Positions 9,579 through 19,554 of a stretch of 64,000 nt of DNA are shown here, piece by piece. The stretch is from Acetobacter garciniae. Lineage in GTDB: Bacteria > Pseudomonadota > Alphaproteobacteria > Acetobacterales > Acetobacteraceae. The translations under genes were made by a program, and so were the position numbers. The DNA lies in contig NZ_JAFVMH010000001.1 in NCBI RefSeq assembly GCF_017377735.1, forward strand, positions 682,001-746,000, given 5' to 3'. The notes below the pieces were generated by a model that saw only the letters and a program-made list of their open reading frames with translations, was not told where the DNA came from and did not search any database. How positions within the stretch are numbered: position 1 is the first letter of the stretch; each line of letters begins with the position of its first letter.

Positions 9579-10013
9579 TCAGCCTTCCAGCGTTGCGTTG
9601 AGCGTAATGGTGGCGCGGAACAGCTTGGAGACCGGGCAGCCTTCCTTGGCTTTTATGGCCAGCGCCTGAAACTGCTCGTTCGTGGCACCGGGCACGCGGG
9701 CTTTCAGGGTCAGGTCGATCTGGCTGATTTCAAAGCCGGAATCGGCCTTGGTAAGCTGGACCGCCGCATCGGTATCGATAGCCTGCGCGGTCAGTCCCGC
9801 TTCCCCCAATATGGCGGAAAGCGCCATGGAAAAACACGCGGCATGGGCGGCACCCAGCAGTTCCTCGGGGTTGCTGCCGGCTTTTCCTTCGAAGCGGGTG
9901 TTGAAGCCATAAGGCTGCTCGTTCAGCGCGCCGCTCTGGGTGCTGATAACACCATGCCCTTCCTTGAGAGAACCCTCCCAATGTGCGGTGCCGTGTTTGA
10001 TAATGCTGCTCAT
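9579..10013 (-). CDS. osmC: OsmC/Ohr-family peroxiredoxin
   Basis: Reduces organic hydroperoxides through a pair of cysteines. It has 144 residues with Cys60 in GAAHAACFSMAL and Cys126 in EGCPVSKL, the two redox-active positions of the family. LLGAAHAACFSMALS and the N-terminal beta region (TAHWEGSLKEGHG) match the OsmC rather than the Ohr subgroup, but this call is tentative. It is divergent from mqo over 303 bases and converges tail-to-tail with aroC. Confidence 0.9.
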   Translation of the reverse strand: MSSIIKHGTAHWEGSLKEGHGVISTQSGALNEQPYGFNTRFEGKAGSNPEELLGAAHAACFSMALSAILGEAGLTAQAIDTDAAVQLTKADSGFEISQIDLTLKARVPGATNEQFQALAIKAKEGCPVSKLFRATITLNATLEG

Positions 10014-10316
10014 AAGGTTGTTTCCACCCTGTCTGTTCGAATACCGGTACCCGGCCCCGGATACGGGGATTACAGCCGGGTTTGCGGCTTCATAAAACGT
10101 TCTGACCGCCCTCGGGGTTCAGGTTGTTTGCGGTAATCTCGCAGAGGTGAGAAGGCGGGATCGTCATATAAGCCTATACTGCCTGCACTAATCCGGCTAG
10201 CAATGCCCCGCCTGTTTTCCAGATGGCACGGAAAATGGAGGGTCTTGCGGCAAAGAGACAGCCCGGCCTTCATCGTAGCCGCAATGGCGGGCGCGGCTGA
10301 TAATGCGGAGACCATG
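10014..10316. promoter_or_regulatory. Intergenic region between divergent osmC and mqo
   Basis: Three hundred bases with no supported gene. It must hold the promoters of both divergent genes. A TATACT hexamer at 10175-10180 is a possible -10 box for mqo, with no good -35 at standard spacing. The ribosome site of mqo, GGAG, is at 10307-10310. No strong hairpin was seen. Confidence 0.4.
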
Positions 10317-11813
10317 ATGAGTTCCAACTCGACCGATACAGCATCTTCCGTCGATGTCGTCCTGATCGGTGGCGGCGTAATGAGTGCGACGCTGGGTACA
10401 TTCCTGCGCCAGCTTCAGCCTGACTGGAGCATCAGCATTTACGAACGGCTCAACACCGTCGCCCTGGAAAGTTCCAATGCCTGGAACAATGCCGGTACCG
10501 GGCATTCCGCCCTGTGCGAGTTGAACTACACGCCGCAGAAAGCCGATGGCAGCGTGGAGATCAACAAGGCTGTCGACGTGAACGAGCAGTTCCAGATATC
10601 GCGGCAGTTCTGGTCCTATCTGGTTGAAAACAACATTATTCCCACCGCGCGTGACTTCCTGACGGCCGTTCCGCATATGAGCTTTGTGTGGGGGGAGGCC
10701 AACGTCTCCTTCCTGCGCCGCCGGCACGAGGCCCTGTCGCGTCATCCGCTGTTCGCGGGCATGGAATATTCGGAAGATCCTGGCCAGATCGCCCAGTGGG
10801 CGCCGCTGATCATGCAGGACCGGCCCGCGGGCCAGCAGCTTGCCGTGACCCGCAGCCTGATGGGCACGGATGTCAATTTCGGCGCGCTGACACGGCTTTT
10901 GTTCGGCTACCTTGCGGGCAGCCAGGGCTGCACCCTGCATACCGAACATGACGTGACCAACCTGCGCCGCGCAGCCGATGGCCGTTGGGAAATCAAGGTG
11001 CGCGACCTGCGCCAGAACACCGAACGCCTGGTCATGGCGCGGTTCGTCTTTATCGGCGCGGGTGGCGGTGCATTGCCGCTGTTGCAGAAAACCGGCATTC
11101 CCGAAGCGGAGGGGGTTGGCGGCTTCCCGGTCAGCGGCCAGTTCCTGCGTTGCAAGAACGAGGACCTGATCGCCCGCCATCATGCCAAGGTTTACGGCAA
11201 GGCCTCGGTCGGCGCACCGCCCATGTCGGTGCCCCATCTCGACACCCGCATGATCGACGGCAAGCCCGCGCTGCTTTTCGGCCCCTATGCCGGGTTCTCC
11301 ACGCGCTTTCTCAAGCAGGGATCGCTGATGGATCTGCCCCGTTCGGTCAGGCGCGGCAATATCGGTGCGATGCTGGCGGTTGGCCGCGATAACTGGCCGC
11401 TGACCAAATACCTGATCGAGCAGGTGTTGCAGTCCGAAAACGACCGCATCAAGGCCTTGCAGGACTTTATTCCCGATGCGCAAAGCAAGGACTGGGAACT
11501 GGTGGTGGCCGGACAGCGTGTCCAGATCATCAAGAAAGATCCGGTCAAGGGCGGCGTGCTGCAATTCGGCACGGAAGTCATTGCCAGCGAAGACGGCACC
11601 GTCTCGGCCCTGCTGGGTGCTTCACCGGGTGCTTCTACCGCGGCCCCCATCATGCTGACGGTGCTGAAGAAATGCTTTGCCAGCAAGCTGCCGGAATGGA
11701 GCGCGAAACTGAAGCAGATGGTGCCGTCCTACGGCCAGAAGCTTTCGAACAATCCCGACCTGTGCAAGCAGGTGTTCGAGAAGACCTCCACCGTTCTGGG
11801 GCTTAACCGCTAA
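10317..11813 (+). CDS. mqo: Malate:quinone oxidoreductase
   Basis: A membrane-associated FAD enzyme that oxidises malate to oxaloacetate and passes electrons to quinone, a typical respiratory entry point in acetic acid bacteria. It has 498 residues. The FAD dinucleotide motif [14 protein letters not shown] has its glycines at 18-20, and characteristic blocks follow: [50 protein letters not shown] and [10 protein letters not shown]. Two adjacent ATGs (10314, 10317) follow GGAG; the second has better spacing. A clear terminator follows. Confidence 0.95.
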   Translation: MSSNSTDTASSVDVVLIGGGVMSATLGTFLRQLQPDWSISIYERLNTVALESSNAWNNAGTGHSALCELNYTPQKADGSVEINKAVDVNEQFQISRQFWSYLVENNIIPTARDFLTAVPHMSFVWGEANVSFLRRRHEALSRHPLFAGMEYSEDPGQIAQWAPLIMQDRPAGQQLAVTRSLMGTDVNFGALTRLLFGYLAGSQGCTLHTEHDVTNLRRAADGRWEIKVRDLRQNTERLVMARFVFIGAGGGALPLLQKTGIPEAEGVGGFPVSGQFLRCKNEDLIARHHAKVYGKASVGAPPMSVPHLDTRMIDGKPALLFGPYAGFSTRFLKQGSLMDLPRSVRRGNIGAMLAVGRDNWPLTKYLIEQVLQSENDRIKALQDFIPDAQSKDWELVVAGQRVQIIKKDPVKGGVLQFGTEVIASEDGTVSALLGASPGASTAAPIMLTVLKKCFASKLPEWSAKLKQMVPSYGQKLSNNPDLCKQVFEKTSTVLGLNR

Positions 11814-11840
11814 GTCTCTTCCGCCTTTTCAATGCGGTAT

Positions 11841-11876
11841 GGCACCCGGGTGCAAGGCCCGGGTGCCTTTTTTATG
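11841..11876 (+). terminator. Rho-independent terminator of mqo
   Basis: A perfect 10-base-pair stem, GGCACCCGGG (11841-11850) with CCCGGGTGCC (11858-11867), closes a 7-base loop and is followed directly by a T run. It is oriented for mqo; the opposite strand lacks a T run, so it does not serve the converging queD. Confidence 0.92.
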
Positions 11877-11891
11877 GCGGGATGAAAATAC

Positions 11892-12425
11892 TCAGCCAGC
11901 GGGATCGGCAATGCTCATATCCGCCCGGTTCCACCAGCATTCGGCAGGGGGCCTGCCAAGGGGAATGAACTCGGCCGGATCGCCGCTGAAGCTGACGGTA
12001 TTGGTCGGTGTCTCCTCCAGGCTGAGTTCGGTGCAGCGCAATGCGCCCCCTTCGGCTTTAAGAAAGGCGTTGACCTTGGCCATGAGCAGGCAGGTCATGA
12101 GTTCGGTTGTGGGATCACCCGGGGTGACTACAATGCGGGCCGCGCGCGCGGGTTCATGGGTTTGGAACCATCCCAGCAAAGGATCGTCCTCGGCCAGTTG
12201 CAGGGCGTGGTCGATGCGTTCGTCGATAAAGCGGTGCCAGGTGCTTTTGGCCTTCTGGAACGAGACGGGCATGTTGCCCCTGCCATCAAGCCGGGCCGGG
12301 GTGCACGGTGCCAGCCTGACCGTGACGAATTCATTATGGCCATGGGGCAGGGCGCAGCTTTCGCTGGCACCATGGATCAGCCTGTGGCCCATGGAAAAAC
12401 GACGGGTAAAAACAAGGTCAGGCAT
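11892..12425 (-). CDS. queD: 6-carboxytetrahydropterin synthase-like protein
   Basis: Second step of 7-deazaguanine (queuosine precursor) synthesis: dihydroneopterin triphosphate to 6-carboxy-tetrahydropterin. It has 177 residues, longer than the usual 120-140. The zinc-binding histidines are at 14, 28 and 30 and the catalytic Cys at 24, in [11 protein letters not shown] later HEPARAA stretch and PTELMTCLL (matching PT[SA]E) support the T-fold. The start ATG 12425 overlaps the end of queC by 8 bases, so it is the last gene of the bioB-queE-queC-queD strand. The extra length lies in the middle (around 50-90). Confidence 0.85.
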   Translation of the reverse strand: MPDLVFTRRFSMGHRLIHGASESCALPHGHNEFVTVRLAPCTPARLDGRGNMPVSFQKAKSTWHRFIDERIDHALQLAEDDPLLGWFQTHEPARAARIVVTPGDPTTELMTCLLMAKVNAFLKAEGGALRCTELSLEETPTNTVSFSGDPAEFIPLGRPPAECWWNRADMSIADPAG

Positions 12426-13149
12426 GTTCGGCTTTCTCTGCCAGATAGGTCTCCCACCCTGTGCTGCGTAACTGGCAGGCGGGGCAGGTGCCGCAGCCAT
12501 AGCCCCAGGAATGGAGCGTGCCACGATCACCCATATAGCAGCTATGGCTGTCATGGTTGATAAGTTCGACAAGGGCCGCCCCACCCAGGTCTTCCGCCAG
12601 GTGCCAGGTTTCCGCCTTGCTGAGCCACATCAGCGGCGTATGCAGGACATAGCGGCTTTGCATGCCCAGATTGAGTGCGACCTGTAGCGCCTTGATGGTA
12701 TCGTCCCGGCAATCGGGGTAGCCGGAATAATCCGTCTCGCAAACACCCGTCACGATATGGCGGATATCGCGCCGCGCGGCCAGGGCTGCGGCAAAGGTCA
12801 GGAACAGCAGGTTGCGACCGGGCACGAAAGTGTTGGGCAGGCCGTTTTCCAGCAGGGTGATTTCGGCGTTACGGGTTAGTGCCGTGTCCGAGACCGCGCC
12901 CAGCGCTTCAAGCGGGAGGGTATGGTCAGGCCCCATGCGTTCACGCCAGGCCGGGCTGAGTGCGGCCAGCCCGTCGCGCAGGGTGCTGCGGCAGGTCAGT
13001 TCAATGGCATGGCGTTGGCCGTAATCGAAACCCAGTGTCTCCACCCGGCCGAACCGGGCAAGCGCCCAAGCCAGGCAGGTGGCTGAATCCTGCCCGCCCG
13101 AGAACAGGACAAGGGCTGCCTCGTTTTGATCGCGCACGGGGTAGGACAT
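12418..13149 (-). CDS. queC: 7-cyano-7-deazaguanine synthase
   Basis: Converts 7-carboxy-7-deazaguanine to preQ0 with ATP and ammonia. It has 243 residues, with the PP-loop SGGQDS (17-22) near the N-terminus and the zinc-binding cysteine cluster near the end (SCYMG, then [12 protein letters not shown]). [17 protein letters not shown] and [14 protein letters not shown] are family blocks. It lies 2 bases after queE and overlaps queD, so queE-queC-queD is one translationally tight unit. Confidence 0.96.
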   Translation of the reverse strand: MSYPVRDQNEAALVLFSGGQDSATCLAWALARFGRVETLGFDYGQRHAIELTCRSTLRDGLAALSPAWRERMGPDHTLPLEALGAVSDTALTRNAEITLLENGLPNTFVPGRNLLFLTFAAALAARRDIRHIVTGVCETDYSGYPDCRDDTIKALQVALNLGMQSRYVLHTPLMWLSKAETWHLAEDLGGAALVELINHDSHSCYMGDRGTLHSWGYGCGTCPACQLRSTGWETYLAEKAEHA

Positions 13150-13151
13150 GC

Positions 13152-13862
13152 TCAGGGAATTCCGGTCAGTTTATGGGTCTGCAGGGACAGGCCCCATTGC
13201 GGGTGTGCAAGACAGTACCGTATGGCCGCCGCCAGATTGGCGGCCTGGTCGGGCCCGTCCATAGGTTGAAGCCAGAACTGCTCGAAATCAAGCATGGCGA
13301 GGGCTGAAGGCGAAAGGCCCGGCTGGGGAAAAACCAGCTTGAGTTCCGTCCCGCTTGTCTGGACCAGAGGGGCCCCGGCCTTGGGGCTGATGCACAGCCA
13401 GTCCACGCCCGGGGGAGCTGGCAGGGTGCCGTTACTTTCCACCGCGATGGAAAAACCCCGCTGATGCATGGCCTCTATCAACGCGTCATCAAGCTGGAGC
13501 AGGGGCTCGCCACCCGTAAAGACGACCAGCTTCCTGCCCTGCGCGAGCGGAGCCTGCATATGGGCAGCCCCGTCCGGCACGCCTGCAGTTGCATCCTGGC
13601 CGTGCGGGGCGGGGGTGTCGTTGCTGGGCCACAGGGTGTCGATCGCCTGGGCAAGGTCCGCCGCCGTGTCGAACCGGCCGCCGCCCGGCCCGTCCGTTCC
13701 CACGAAATCCGTGTCGCAGAACTGGCATGTGGCATTGGCCCGATCCACTTCACGGCCGGACCACAGGTTGCAGCCCGTAAAGCGGCAGAACACCGCAACC
13801 CGCCCGGCCTGTCCGCCTTCGCCTTGCAGGGTCAGGAAAATTTCCTTGACGGAATAGGTCAT
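13152..13862 (-). CDS. queE: 7-carboxy-7-deazaguanine synthase (radical SAM)
   Basis: A radical-SAM enzyme making 7-carboxy-7-deazaguanine. It has 236 residues. Its cluster-binding cysteines are C31, C46 and C49, a CX14CX2C pattern, which is the unusual QueE spacing instead of the standard CX3CX2[12 protein letters not shown] is the SAM-binding GGE motif. It starts [16 protein letters not shown], the family N-terminus. It is 20 bases downstream of bioB on the same strand. Confidence 0.95.
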   Translation of the reverse strand: MTYSVKEIFLTLQGEGGQAGRVAVFCRFTGCNLWSGREVDRANATCQFCDTDFVGTDGPGGGRFDTAADLAQAIDTLWPSNDTPAPHGQDATAGVPDGAAHMQAPLAQGRKLVVFTGGEPLLQLDDALIEAMHQRGFSIAVESNGTLPAPPGVDWLCISPKAGAPLVQTSGTELKLVFPQPGLSPSALAMLDFEQFWLQPMDGPDQAANLAAAIRYCLAHPQWGLSLQTHKLTGIP

Positions 13863-13882
13863 CCGGCAGGTACCGCCAAGGC

Positions 13883-14878
13883 TTACAGGCCAATTCCCGT
13901 CGTGTGCATGCCCAGCCGGTCAAGCAGGGCACGGTCACGCTGGGCCTGCGGGTTGGGTGTGGTCAGCAGGCGTTCGCCGTAGAAAATGGAATTTGCCCCG
14001 GCCAGAAAGCACAGGCTCTGGGTTTCGTCCGTCATGTTCTCACGCCCCGCGGCAAGGCGCACGCGGCTTTTGGGCATGGTAATGCGGGCGGCGGCGATCA
14101 TGCGCACGAAGTCCAGTGCTTCGACCTCATCCGCCTTTGCCAGGGGCGTGCCTTCGACACGGACCAGCAGGTTGATCGGCACGCTTTCGGGGTGCACGGG
14201 CAGGGTGGCAAGCGCTGCGATCAGGCCTGCGCGGTCGGTTTCGCTTTCGCCCATGCCGACAATGCCGCCGCAGCAGACGCTGATCCCCGCATCCCGCACG
14301 GAACCCAGCGTGTCCAGCCGGTCCTGATAGGTACGGGTGGTAATGATTTCCCCGTAATAATCGGGCGAGGTATCGAGGTTGTGGTTGTAGTAATCGAGGC
14401 CCGCATTTTTCAGGCGCTTGGCCTGCATGTCATCAAGCATGCCAAGGGTCACGCAGGTTTCGAGCCCCAGTTCTTTCACCCCTTCGATCATGGCGCAAAC
14501 GGTGTCCAGGTCGCGTTCCTTGGGGCTGCGCCATGCGGCCCCCATGCAGAAACGGCCCGCACCCGCCGCCTTGGCCTTGCGGGCTTCGGCCAGGACCTGC
14601 TCCACCGCCATCAGTTTTTCGGCCTTCACGCTGTCTTCATGCAGCGCGCTCTGGGGGCAGTAGGCGCAGTCTTCGGGGCAGCCACCGGTCTTGATGGAGA
14701 GCAGGGTGGAAATCTGGATTTCGGTCGGATCGAACGTGGCGCGGTGGACTGTCTGTGCCTGGAACATCAGTTCCGGAAAAGGCAGGTTCAGCAGGGCGCG
14801 TATTTCATCCACCGTCCAGTCATGCCGGGTGCCCGCAAGCCGGGTGGAAGGGGAGAGGGAGGACGAACCATCGGGCAT
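13883..14878 (-). CDS. bioB: Biotin synthase (radical SAM)
   Basis: Inserts sulfur into dethiobiotin. It has 331 residues; the 4Fe-4S cysteines are C67, C71 and C74 ([12 protein letters not shown]3CX2C). [34 protein letters not shown] and the Arg-containing [10 protein letters not shown] are BioB signatures. The start is ATG 14878 ([13 protein letters not shown]); the frame is open to 15181, but that part is not BioB-like. The ribosome site is weak. No bioA, bioF or bioD is in the window. The 20-base gap to queE suggests co-transcription with the queuosine genes. Confidence 0.95.
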   Translation of the reverse strand: MPDGSSSLSPSTRLAGTRHDWTVDEIRALLNLPFPELMFQAQTVHRATFDPTEIQISTLLSIKTGGCPEDCAYCPQSALHEDSVKAEKLMAVEQVLAEARKAKAAGAGRFCMGAAWRSPKERDLDTVCAMIEGVKELGLETCVTLGMLDDMQAKRLKNAGLDYYNHNLDTSPDYYGEIITTRTYQDRLDTLGSVRDAGISVCCGGIVGMGESETDRAGLIAALATLPVHPESVPINLLVRVEGTPLAKADEVEALDFVRMIAAARITMPKSRVRLAAGRENMTDETQSLCFLAGANSIFYGERLLTTPNPQAQRDRALLDRLGMHTTGIGL

Positions 14879-14946
14879 AGTATGTACCGGACCAGATAAA
14901 GCTGAAAAGGAACGAGAACATAGCGGGTATCCGCTGCCAAGACCAG

Positions 14947-14961
14947 TTTTCACGATGAAAA
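14947..14961. promoter_or_regulatory. Palindromic operator candidate upstream of bioB
   Basis: TTTTCA CGA TGAAAA is a perfect 6-base inverted repeat with a 3-base spacer. It lies 69 bases before the bioB start and 174 before the divergent lipoprotein gene. The size and shape fit a repressor site. It does not match the TTATA-type site known for alphaproteobacterial BioR as I recall it. Confidence 0.4.
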
Positions 14962-15057
14962 TCTTGGCGGACGGAACGGCGGCAGAAATGTTGGAAATAT
15001 CGGTATGCAAACAGGGCGAAGTGACCGAATAGTAAGAGCATGAATGGAAAGAGAGAT

Positions 15058-15088
15058 ATTCCGCGCCGGTCGCCTGCGGGCGCGGAAT
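15058..15088. promoter_or_regulatory. Hairpin in the bioB/lipoprotein divergent region
   Basis: ATTCCGCGCC (15058-15067) pairs perfectly with GGCGCGGAAT (15079-15088) across an 11-base loop. It is 47 bases before the lipoprotein start. It could be a leader structure of the lipoprotein mRNA or a site within the bioB upstream region. No T run follows on either strand. Confidence 0.35.
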
Positions 15089-15134
15089 TTTGCAGACAGC
15101 GTCTCTTTCGCAGAAATGCATGAAAGGATCGGGT

Positions 15135-15440
15135 ATGAAAAACCGCAAGACTATCGCCACGGCCGTGCTTGCCACCGCCATGACGGGAATACTGGGCGGC
15201 TGCCAGCATCATGAGGGTGAGGGCGGGCAGTCATATCGCAGTGTCAGGCCGTTGCGCATTCCCAACCCGGCTTCTTTATATTGTGTGAAGAAGGGGGGCA
15301 CGCTTTCCATGGAACACACGGAGCAGGGGCAGGTGGGCTATTGTCATCTGCCCGATGGCAGCGTGACCGAGGAATGGGCGCTGTTCCGCAAGGATCATCC
15401 GCAACCAGCCGACGCTGATACGGCCAAGCCGGAGCGCTGA
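15135..15440 (+). CDS. Small DUF333-family lipoprotein
   Basis: A predicted secreted lipoprotein of 101 residues. The N-terminus has KNRK, a hydrophobic stretch and a lipobox ILGGC with Cys23. The DUF333 core follows: [14 protein letters not shown], then [18 protein letters not shown]. Proteins of this family are sometimes labelled putative hemolysin, without good evidence; the function is unknown. ATG 15135 has AAAGGA upstream. It is divergent from bioB and followed by a long intergenic gap. Confidence 0.85.
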   Translation: MKNRKTIATAVLATAMTGILGGCQHHEGEGGQSYRSVRPLRIPNPASLYCVKKGGTLSMEHTEQGQVGYCHLPDGSVTEEWALFRKDHPQPADADTAKPER

Positions 15441-15953
15441 AGCAGGGCGATGGGGCGATACGGCGGCTCTCTTGCAGGGTGCCGTCGTGTTACCCACGCG
15501 ATCTGGAATGGCCAGAATGACGCGTGGCCATAAATTGCATAAGATATATTATGCCAACAAAATTGCATGCCGGTCATAGAAGGCTGGGCAGCCTGCGGCG
15601 ATGGGCCCGCATGGCCCGATGCGGGATGCGGAATGTCAGCACGCATCGTGAGCCGTTAGAATGCTGTTAAAGACAGGCTGCATGCCGGCTGCGACCCAGG
15701 CTGCCCTTGCCTGGGCTGTGTGGCGGGGCCATGTGTAACAGGAACCTTGCAGGCTGTCTGGAAAAGGCGGGCCTGTCGGGGCGGCAATCCTCCCCCGTTT
15801 ATGGGACGGAAAGGACGACATTCAACACGAAGTTGTACAGTTAATTTATCATGAAATACGGTGATATATGCAAAATTATGTGTTGTTTTGTGTAAATTAT
15901 CCCTGTATGCACCCAGTCAATCTGTTTCCAACGTTTGTTTTTGGTGTTTCGCG
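15441..15953. promoter_or_regulatory. Long intergenic region upstream of the sulfate cluster
   Basis: About 510 bases with no supported gene. A 7-base-pair hairpin (CCCGCAT/ATGCGGG, 15606-15625) lies in the first half and has no T run. From about 15830 to 15950 the sequence becomes clearly AT-rich compared with its surroundings, as expected for the promoter and leader of the cys operon. I could not assign -35/-10 boxes or a CysB-type site with confidence. Confidence 0.45.
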
Positions 15954-16661
15954 TTGATTAAAAGCCCCGATATCACAGAACTGATTGCGCAGTTGGAGCC
16001 CGTGCAGGACAATCCTGTCACGCTGCTGCGCAAGGCGCACGACCTGCTGGGTGATCGTGTGGGCGTTCTGTCGTCCTTCGGGGCCGAATCGGCCTTGCTG
16101 CTGTCCATGGTGGCCCAGGCCGACCCGGAAATGCCGGTGCTGTTCCTTGATACGGGCCGGCATTTCCCCGAAACCCTGGCCTATCGGCACGATCTCGCGC
16201 AGGATCTGGGCCTGCGCAATGTCATCGACATCGCCCCCGATGCGCGCAAGGTAGCCGAGCGTGATCCCACGGGCGAATTATGGGCGTTTGATCCGGATGC
16301 GTGCTGTGGCCTGCGCAAGGTGGAGCCGCTGCGGGTGGCCTCCCTGCCCTATATGGCGTTGGTGACCGGGCGCAAGCGCGGCCAGGCTTCCACCCGTGCG
16401 CAGTTGAACGTGGTGGAACATCGGCAGGAAAAGGGAGAGCGCGATCAAATCCGTCTCAATCCCCTGGCCTTCTGGACTGCCCAGGACATCACGGCGGAAA
16501 TGGCGCGCCGGGGCCTACCTCCTCATCCGCTGGTGGCTGAGGGATATCTGTCCATTGGCTGTGCGCCCTGCACACAGCCGGTTCATGGCGCGCAGGACGC
16601 CCGGGCCGGGCGCTGGGCCGGTCTGAACAAGACCGAATGCGGTATTCACCTCGGCGGTTGA
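15954..16661 (+). CDS. cysH: Assimilatory APS/PAPS reductase with 4Fe-4S cluster
   Basis: Reduces activated sulfate (APS or PAPS) to sulfite with thioredoxin. It has 235 residues from TTG 15954. The cysteine pattern C117-C118 ... C203-x2-C206 is the CC...CxxC motif of cluster-containing APS reductases, and the catalytic Cys229 is in the C-terminal KTECGIHLGG. LSSFGAESALLL is the PP-loop-like segment. The start is uncertain: there is no ATG in the right place. TTG 15954 gives the usual length; GTG 15861 would add 31 residues rich in Cys and aromatics that look unlike coding sequence. First gene of the sulfate cluster. Confidence 0.9.
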   Translation: MIKSPDITELIAQLEPVQDNPVTLLRKAHDLLGDRVGVLSSFGAESALLLSMVAQADPEMPVLFLDTGRHFPETLAYRHDLAQDLGLRNVIDIAPDARKVAERDPTGELWAFDPDACCGLRKVEPLRVASLPYMALVTGRKRGQASTRAQLNVVEHRQEKGERDQIRLNPLAFWTAQDITAEMARRGLPPHPLVAEGYLSIGCAPCTQPVHGAQDARAGRWAGLNKTECGIHLGG

Positions 16662-16733
16662 GTTTTCTTGCTGCCGCGACTTGTCTCACTTCTACCTGAA
16701 TACGGGTGCCCGAAAAACGGGGTTTACGAAAAT

Positions 16734-17528
16734 ATGGATCATCTCGATCAACTGGAAGCTCAGAGCGTCTTCATTCTGAGGGAAGCCTATCGCAAGCTCA
16801 AGCCGCTGGCCATGCTGTGGTCATTGGGCAAGGATTCGAACGTCATGGTCTGGCTGGCCAAGAAGGCGTTTCTGGGTCGTGTTCCCTTCCCCGTCATGCA
16901 TGTGGATACAGGCAAGAAGTTCCCCGAAATGTACAAGTTTCGGGACGAATACAGCAAGAAATGGGATCTCGATCTGCTGCTGGGCGACTGCCCGCCGGTT
17001 GAGGAAATGGACCCTTCCCTGCCACCGGCCGCCCGGTCTGCCGCGCGCAAGACGGCGGGGCTTGCCGCCATGATCGAGAAGCACAAGCTCCAGGGCGTGA
17101 TCGCGGGTATTCGGCGTGACGAACAGGGAACGCGCGCGAAGGAACGCGTGTTCAGCCCGCGCGGGGCCAGCCATAAATGGGATATCCGCAACCAGCCCCC
17201 CGAATTCTGGGACCAGTACGCCACCCCGCATGAGGAGGGCATGCATATCCGCGTGCATCCGCTGCTGGCGTGGCGGGAAATTGACATCTGGCGCTATATC
17301 GAGCGCGAGGGCATTCCGCTGGTCGACCTGTATTTTGCCAGGAACGGCAAGCGCTACCGGTCCTTGGGCGATGCGGACATTACCTCCCCTGTGGAAAGCA
17401 ATGCAGCGACCCTGGCCGAAGTGATCGAGGAACTGGAAACCACCAAGACCTCTGAACGCGCCGGGCGGGCCATGGACCATGAGTCCGAAGATGCTTTCGA
17501 ACGCCTGCGCGTGGCGGGTTATCTCTGA
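16734..17528 (+). CDS. cysD: Sulfate adenylyltransferase subunit 2
   Basis: The small catalytic subunit of ATP sulfurylase; makes APS from sulfate and ATP with CysN. A PAPS-reductase-like fold of 264 residues, slightly shorter than the E. coli protein (about 300). It has the PP-loop SLGKDS in [14 protein letters not shown], plus [30 protein letters not shown] and [19 protein letters not shown] 16734 opens [18 protein letters not shown], the family N-terminus. It lies 72 bases after cysH and 26 before cysNC. Confidence 0.95.
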   Translation: MDHLDQLEAQSVFILREAYRKLKPLAMLWSLGKDSNVMVWLAKKAFLGRVPFPVMHVDTGKKFPEMYKFRDEYSKKWDLDLLLGDCPPVEEMDPSLPPAARSAARKTAGLAAMIEKHKLQGVIAGIRRDEQGTRAKERVFSPRGASHKWDIRNQPPEFWDQYATPHEEGMHIRVHPLLAWREIDIWRYIEREGIPLVDLYFARNGKRYRSLGDADITSPVESNAATLAEVIEELETTKTSERAGRAMDHESEDAFERLRVAGYL

Positions 17529-17554
17529 TTGAGTGCGGACCGGAACAGACTGAT

Positions 17555-19435
17555 ATGACCGAAAAAAGTTTTTCCAGCCTGGATGCGGCAACCCCGATCG
17601 TGATCGTCGGGCATGTCGACCATGGCAAATCGACCCTGATCGGGCGGCTCCTGCACGATACGGATAACCTGCAGGACGGCAAGGTCGCCCAGATTATCGA
17701 ATCCTCCAAGAAGCGCGGCCTGAAGATCGAGTGGAGCTTCCTGCTCGACTCCCTCCAGATCGAGCGCGACCAGGGTGTTACGGTGGATTCCACGCGTATT
17801 CCGTTCCGGCTTGGCCAGCGTGAATATGTGATTGTGGATGCGCCCGGACACAGGCAGTTCCTGCGCAACATGATTACGGGTGCGGCGGATGCCGAAGCCG
17901 CGGTGCTGGTGGTGGATGCCGCCGAAGGTGCGCGTGAGCAGACGCGCCGCCATGCCATGCTGCTGCACCTGATCGGTATCCGCCACGTTATCGTGCTGCT
18001 CAACAAGGTGGACCTGCTGGCCTTCGACCAGGCCAAGGTGGAAGCGGTCGAACGGGACGTAACGGACCTGCTGACGCGCCTGGACCTTACGGCCGCGGTG
18101 TTTGTGCCCGCTTCGGCGCGCGATGGGGACAATATCGCCAGCCGTTCGCCTAACACACCGTGGTACAAGGGCCCGACCCTGACCGAGGCCCTGGCCCGGG
18201 TGCCCACTCCGGATTCCCGCGTGGAACTGGCGCTGCGCCTACCGGTGCAGGATGTCTACCGGTTTGAAGACAAGCGTTATGTCGCGGGCCGGATCGAACG
18301 CGGGCGTGTGCGCGTGGGCGATACGGTGGTGATCGGCACGCAAAAGACACCCGCGCGCATTGCCTCCATAGAAAGCTGGCACACGGCACCGCATGTATCG
18401 GCCCATGCCGGGCAGTCTGTTGCCCTGACCCTCGAACCCGACGTCATTCCCGACCGGGGCGACCTGCTCCACCACCCCGACGCACGCCCGGTCGAGGCAT
18501 CGCGCATTCGCGCCCGCCTGTTCTGGCTGCGGCAGGAACCCCTGCGCGTGGGCGAAAGCTTCCGCCTGCGGCTGGCAACGGCTGAACATGCCGTGACGGT
18601 GACGGCGATCGATTCTGTCCTGAACCTGGACGACCTGACGGAAAACCCCGGTGACGAGGTGCCGCCCGAAGGCTTTGCCGAAGTCGTTCTGTCGGCGGCC
18701 GAAACCATCCAGTTCGACCCGTTCACGCCCGGCACCACGGATGGTCGTGGCGTGCTGGTGGACCGCCAGCAGCGTATTGTCGGCGGCGCCCCCCTGATCG
18801 GCCCTGCGGGAATTGCCGCGGGTGAGAAGGTGATCCACCCCAGTGCCAGTGCGGTGACGGTGCAGGATCGTGAGCGCGCCAAGGGGCACAGGGGTGCAGT
18901 CTTCTGGCTGACCGGGCTTTCGGGTGCGGGCAAGAGCACGCTGGCCCGGGCGGCGGAATCGCGCCTGTTCGCAGCCGGTGTGGACGTAACCGTGCTGGAC
19001 GGGGACACATTGCGTACCGGCCTGTGCAAGGACCTGGGCTTTAGCGAGGCCGATCGCACCGAAAACGTGCGCCGTGCGGCCGAGGTCGCGCGGATCCTGC
19101 GCGATGCGGGGCATGTGGTGGTGGTCGCCCTGATTTCCCCGCTCCGTTCGGACCGCGAACTGGCAGGAAAGATCATTGGCGAAGGCTTTGCCGAAGTCTT
19201 TGTGGATGCCGATCTGCAAACCTGCGAACAGCGTGACCCCAAGGGGCTTTACGCCGCCGCCCGCGCCGGCAAGATCAGCGGCTTCACGGGGATCGATGCA
19301 CCGTACGAGGCGCCCGAGCACCCTGCCCTGCACCTGCGCACCAGCCAAGGAAGTGCCGATACCGTGGCCAATGAACTGGTCTCCTTCGTGGAAGGTGCGG
19401 TACGGCTGCCGGGTGGACGCCGCCTTCAGTCCTGA
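17555..19435 (+). CDS. cysNC: Bifunctional sulfate adenylyltransferase subunit 1 / APS kinase
   Basis: A fusion of CysN, the GTPase that drives ATP sulfurylase, with CysC, the kinase making PAPS. The CysN part holds GHVDHGKST (19-27), the DAPGH switch and NKVD motifs of translation-factor-type GTPases, then beta-barrel domains. The CysC part begins about residue 440 with its own P-loop GLSGAGKS (454-461), [10 protein letters not shown], and ends LHLRTSQGS. At 626 residues it is the standard fused length. Having both an APS-type CysH and an APS kinase leaves open which nucleotide is reduced. Confidence 0.96.
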   Translation: MTEKSFSSLDAATPIVIVGHVDHGKSTLIGRLLHDTDNLQDGKVAQIIESSKKRGLKIEWSFLLDSLQIERDQGVTVDSTRIPFRLGQREYVIVDAPGHRQFLRNMITGAADAEAAVLVVDAAEGAREQTRRHAMLLHLIGIRHVIVLLNKVDLLAFDQAKVEAVERDVTDLLTRLDLTAAVFVPASARDGDNIASRSPNTPWYKGPTLTEALARVPTPDSRVELALRLPVQDVYRFEDKRYVAGRIERGRVRVGDTVVIGTQKTPARIASIESWHTAPHVSAHAGQSVALTLEPDVIPDRGDLLHHPDARPVEASRIRARLFWLRQEPLRVGESFRLRLATAEHAVTVTAIDSVLNLDDLTENPGDEVPPEGFAEVVLSAAETIQFDPFTPGTTDGRGVLVDRQQRIVGGAPLIGPAGIAAGEKVIHPSASAVTVQDRERAKGHRGAVFWLTGLSGAGKSTLARAAESRLFAAGVDVTVLDGDTLRTGLCKDLGFSEADRTENVRRAAEVARILRDAGHVVVVALISPLRSDRELAGKIIGEGFAEVFVDADLQTCEQRDPKGLYAAARAGKISGFTGIDAPYEAPEHPALHLRTSQGSADTVANELVSFVEGAVRLPGGRRLQS

Positions 19436-19554
19436 TTGTTTTCATCTGACTGGAAAAAGGGTGCCATGGCCTGATACCGTGGCATCCTTGGGGGGCGGCT
19501 GGCCTGCTGGCTGCCTCCCGCCCATGCGGGAAGGCAGGAACTGAACGCCGTACC

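Noticed and set aside
15135-15440. Calling the DUF333 lipoprotein a hemolysin
   Set aside because: The label in databases rests on weak evidence; only the lipobox and DUF333 core are visible.
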